From positions 36,931,925 to 36,995,924 of the forward strand of contig NC_083885.1 of the NCBI RefSeq assembly GCF_032452875.1: 64,000 nucleotides of DNA. Direction: 5' to 3'. A program made the position numbers and the translations under genes. The first letter of the stretch is position 1. Each line of letters starts with the position of its first letter. Positions 62,445-64,000 of the stretch are shown here, piece after piece. Origin of the DNA: Bos javanicus (Eukaryota > Chordata > Mammalia > Artiodactyla > Bovidae). Below the pieces are notes generated by a model. It worked only from the letters and a program-made list of their open reading frames with translations. It was not told the DNA's origin and searched no databases.

Positions 62445-64000
62445 CTTTGAGATTAATTTCTTTATTTTAATTGGAGACTAATTACTTTACAATATTGTGG
62501 TGGTTTTTGTCATACATCGACCTGAATCAGCCATGAGTATTCATGTGTCCCCCATCCTGAACCCCCCTCCCATCTCCCTCCCCACCCCATCCCTCTGGGT
62601 TGTCCCAGAGCACTGGCTTTGAGTGTCCTGCTTCATGCATTGAACTTGCACTGATCACCTGTTTTACATAGGGTAATATACGTGTTTCAGTGCTGTTCTC
62701 TCAAATCATCCCACTCTTGCCTTCTCCCAGAGTTCAAAAGTCTGCTCTTTACATCTGTGTCTCTTTTGCTGTGTTGCATATAGGGTCGTTGTTACTGTCT
62801 TTCTAAATTCCATATATATGTGTTAATATGCTGTTTGGTGTTTCTCTTTCTGACTTACTTCACTTTGTATGATAGGCTCCAGTTTCATTCACCTCATTGG
62901 AACTGACTCAAATGCATTCTTTTTTTTATAGCTGAGTAATATTCCATTGTGTATATGTACCACAGCTTCCTTATCCATTCGTCTGCCGATGGACATCTAG
63001 GTTGCTTCCATGTCCTAGTTATTGTAAACAGTGCTGCAGTGAACACTGGGGGTACATGTGTCTCTTTCAGTTCTGGTTTCCTCGGTGTGTATGCCCAGCA
63101 GTGGGATTGCTGGGTCATTTGGCAGTTCTATTTCAAATTTTTTAAGGAATCTCTACACTGTACTCCACAGTGGCTGTACTAGTTTGCATTCCCACTAGCA
63201 GTGTAAGAGGATTCCCTTTTCTCCACACCCTCTCCAGTATTCATTGTTTGTGGACTTTTTGATGGCACCCATTCTGACTGGCATGAAATGGTGCCTCATT
63301 GTGATTTTGATTTGCATTTCTCTGATAATGAGTGATGTTGAGCATCTTTTCATGTGTTTCTTAACCATCTGTATGTCTTCTTTGGAGAACTGTCTGTTGA
63401 GTTCTTCAGCCTAATTTTTGATTGGGCCATTAATTTTTTCTGGTATTGAGTTGCATGAGCTGCTTGTATATTTTGGAGATTAATTCTTTGTCAGTTGTTT
63501 CATTTGCTCTTATTTTCTTCCATTCTGAAGGCTGCCTTTTCACCTTGCTTATAGTTTCCTTTGTTGTGCAAAAGCTTTTAAGTTTAATTAGGTCCCATTT
63601 GTTTATTTTTGTTTTTATTTCCATTACTCTGGAAGGTGGGTCATAGAGGATCTTGCTGTCATTTATGTCAGAGAGTGTTCTGCCTATGTTTTCCTCTAAG
63701 AGTTTTATAGTTTCTGGTCTTACATTTAGATCTTTAATCTATTTTGAGTTTATTTTTGTGTTATGGTGTTAGAAGCTAGAAAGTGTTCTAGTTTCATTCT
63801 TTTACAGGTGGTTGACCAGTTTTCCCAGCATCTCTTGTTAAGGGAATTGTCTTTTTTTTGCCATTGTGTTTTTTTGCCTCCTTTCTCAAGGATATGGTGT
63901 CCATAGGTACATGGATTTATCTCTGGGCTTTTTATTTTGTTCCATTGATCAATATGTCTGTGTTTGTGTAGTACCATACTGTCTTGATGACTGTAGCTTT
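62445..64000 (-). mobile_element. Bovine L1 (3'UTR and ORF2 C-terminus), open at right edge
   Basis: Antisense L1: the 3'UTR spans about 62450-62880. The ORF2 end on the minus strand then reads SADEWIRKLWYIYTMEYYSA and, farther 5', MEIKTKINKWDLIKLKSFCT (63624 downward) and IDQWNKIKSPEINPCTYGHH. Frameshifts and stops split it into several open pieces, so this copy is dead in the visible part. It may extend well past the window. Confidence 0.92.

Larger units (their letters stand above)
43100..64000 (+). other. WWP2: WWP2 gene, 5' part (continues past right edge)
   Basis: WWP2 is a NEDD4-family HECT E3 ubiquitin ligase (C2 domain, four WW domains, HECT; 870 residues in human). The window holds its CpG-island promoter, probable exon 1, first coding exon and parts of the two introns around it. 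The gene lies divergently from NOB1 as on human 16q22.1. The intron-16 microRNA miR-140, known in mammalian WWP2, lies far downstream and is not expected here. Confidence 0.8.
60569..64000 (+). other. WWP2: WWP2 intron 2 (5' part)
   Basis: From the GTGAGT donor to the window edge. It holds a CHR SINE, a long antisense L2, and L1 fragments. 61863-62336 holds nothing recognised. Confidence 0.8.

Overview
This is vertebrate nuclear DNA, almost certainly from a bovid and cattle-like. It carries dense ruminant-specific retroposons: BovB (RTE-clade LINE), Bov-A2 and Bov-tA SINEs, tRNA-derived artiodactyl SINEs (called CHR-type below) and bovine-type L1 3' ends. Small exons with canonical AG/GT borders match three mammalian genes in the order and orientation of human 16q22.1: NQO1 (minus), NOB1 (minus), WWP2 (plus).

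Layout. 1-12.7 kb: NQO1, complete coding sequence in six exons (274 codons), with 3'UTR at the left edge. A TATA-like box lies at 12686-12691 and an antioxidant response element at 13080-13088. 12.7-27.0 kb: intergenic, with many SINEs and LINEs, the degenerate 3' end of a class I endogenous retrovirus (pol integrase and env TM remnants, polypurine tract, 364-bp LTR; about 13.9-15.4 kb) and a second LTR at 21.3-21.8 kb inside an old L1. 27.0-36.6 kb: NOB1, complete in nine exons (413 codons), with a CpG-rich NRF1/YY1-type promoter. 36.6-43.0 kb: intergenic, opening with a stack of Bov-tA and BovB insertions that repeatedly reuse one target site. 43.0-64.0 kb: the 5' end of WWP2, with a CpG-island promoter, a probable non-coding first exon, a ~17-kb first intron and the first coding exon (60484-60568). 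The rest of WWP2 lies beyond the right edge.

The genes are functionally unrelated neighbours. NQO1 is a cytosolic FAD quinone reductase of the NRF2 response. NOB1 is the PIN-domain nuclease that finishes 18S rRNA. WWP2 is a C2-WW-HECT ubiquitin ligase. I see no operon, CRISPR array or new multi-gene system. The notable content is regulatory (NQO1 ARE, palindromic sites at the WWP2 CpG island) and retroelement archaeology: an ERV just upstream of NQO1, an inverted BovB pair in NQO1 intron 1, a 5'-inverted L1, a hAT transposase relic and an antisense ERV LTR in WWP2 intron 1.

Repeat names rest on remembered consensus features, not a database search. Boundaries are usually good to 5-30 bp unless a target-site duplication (TSD) is given.
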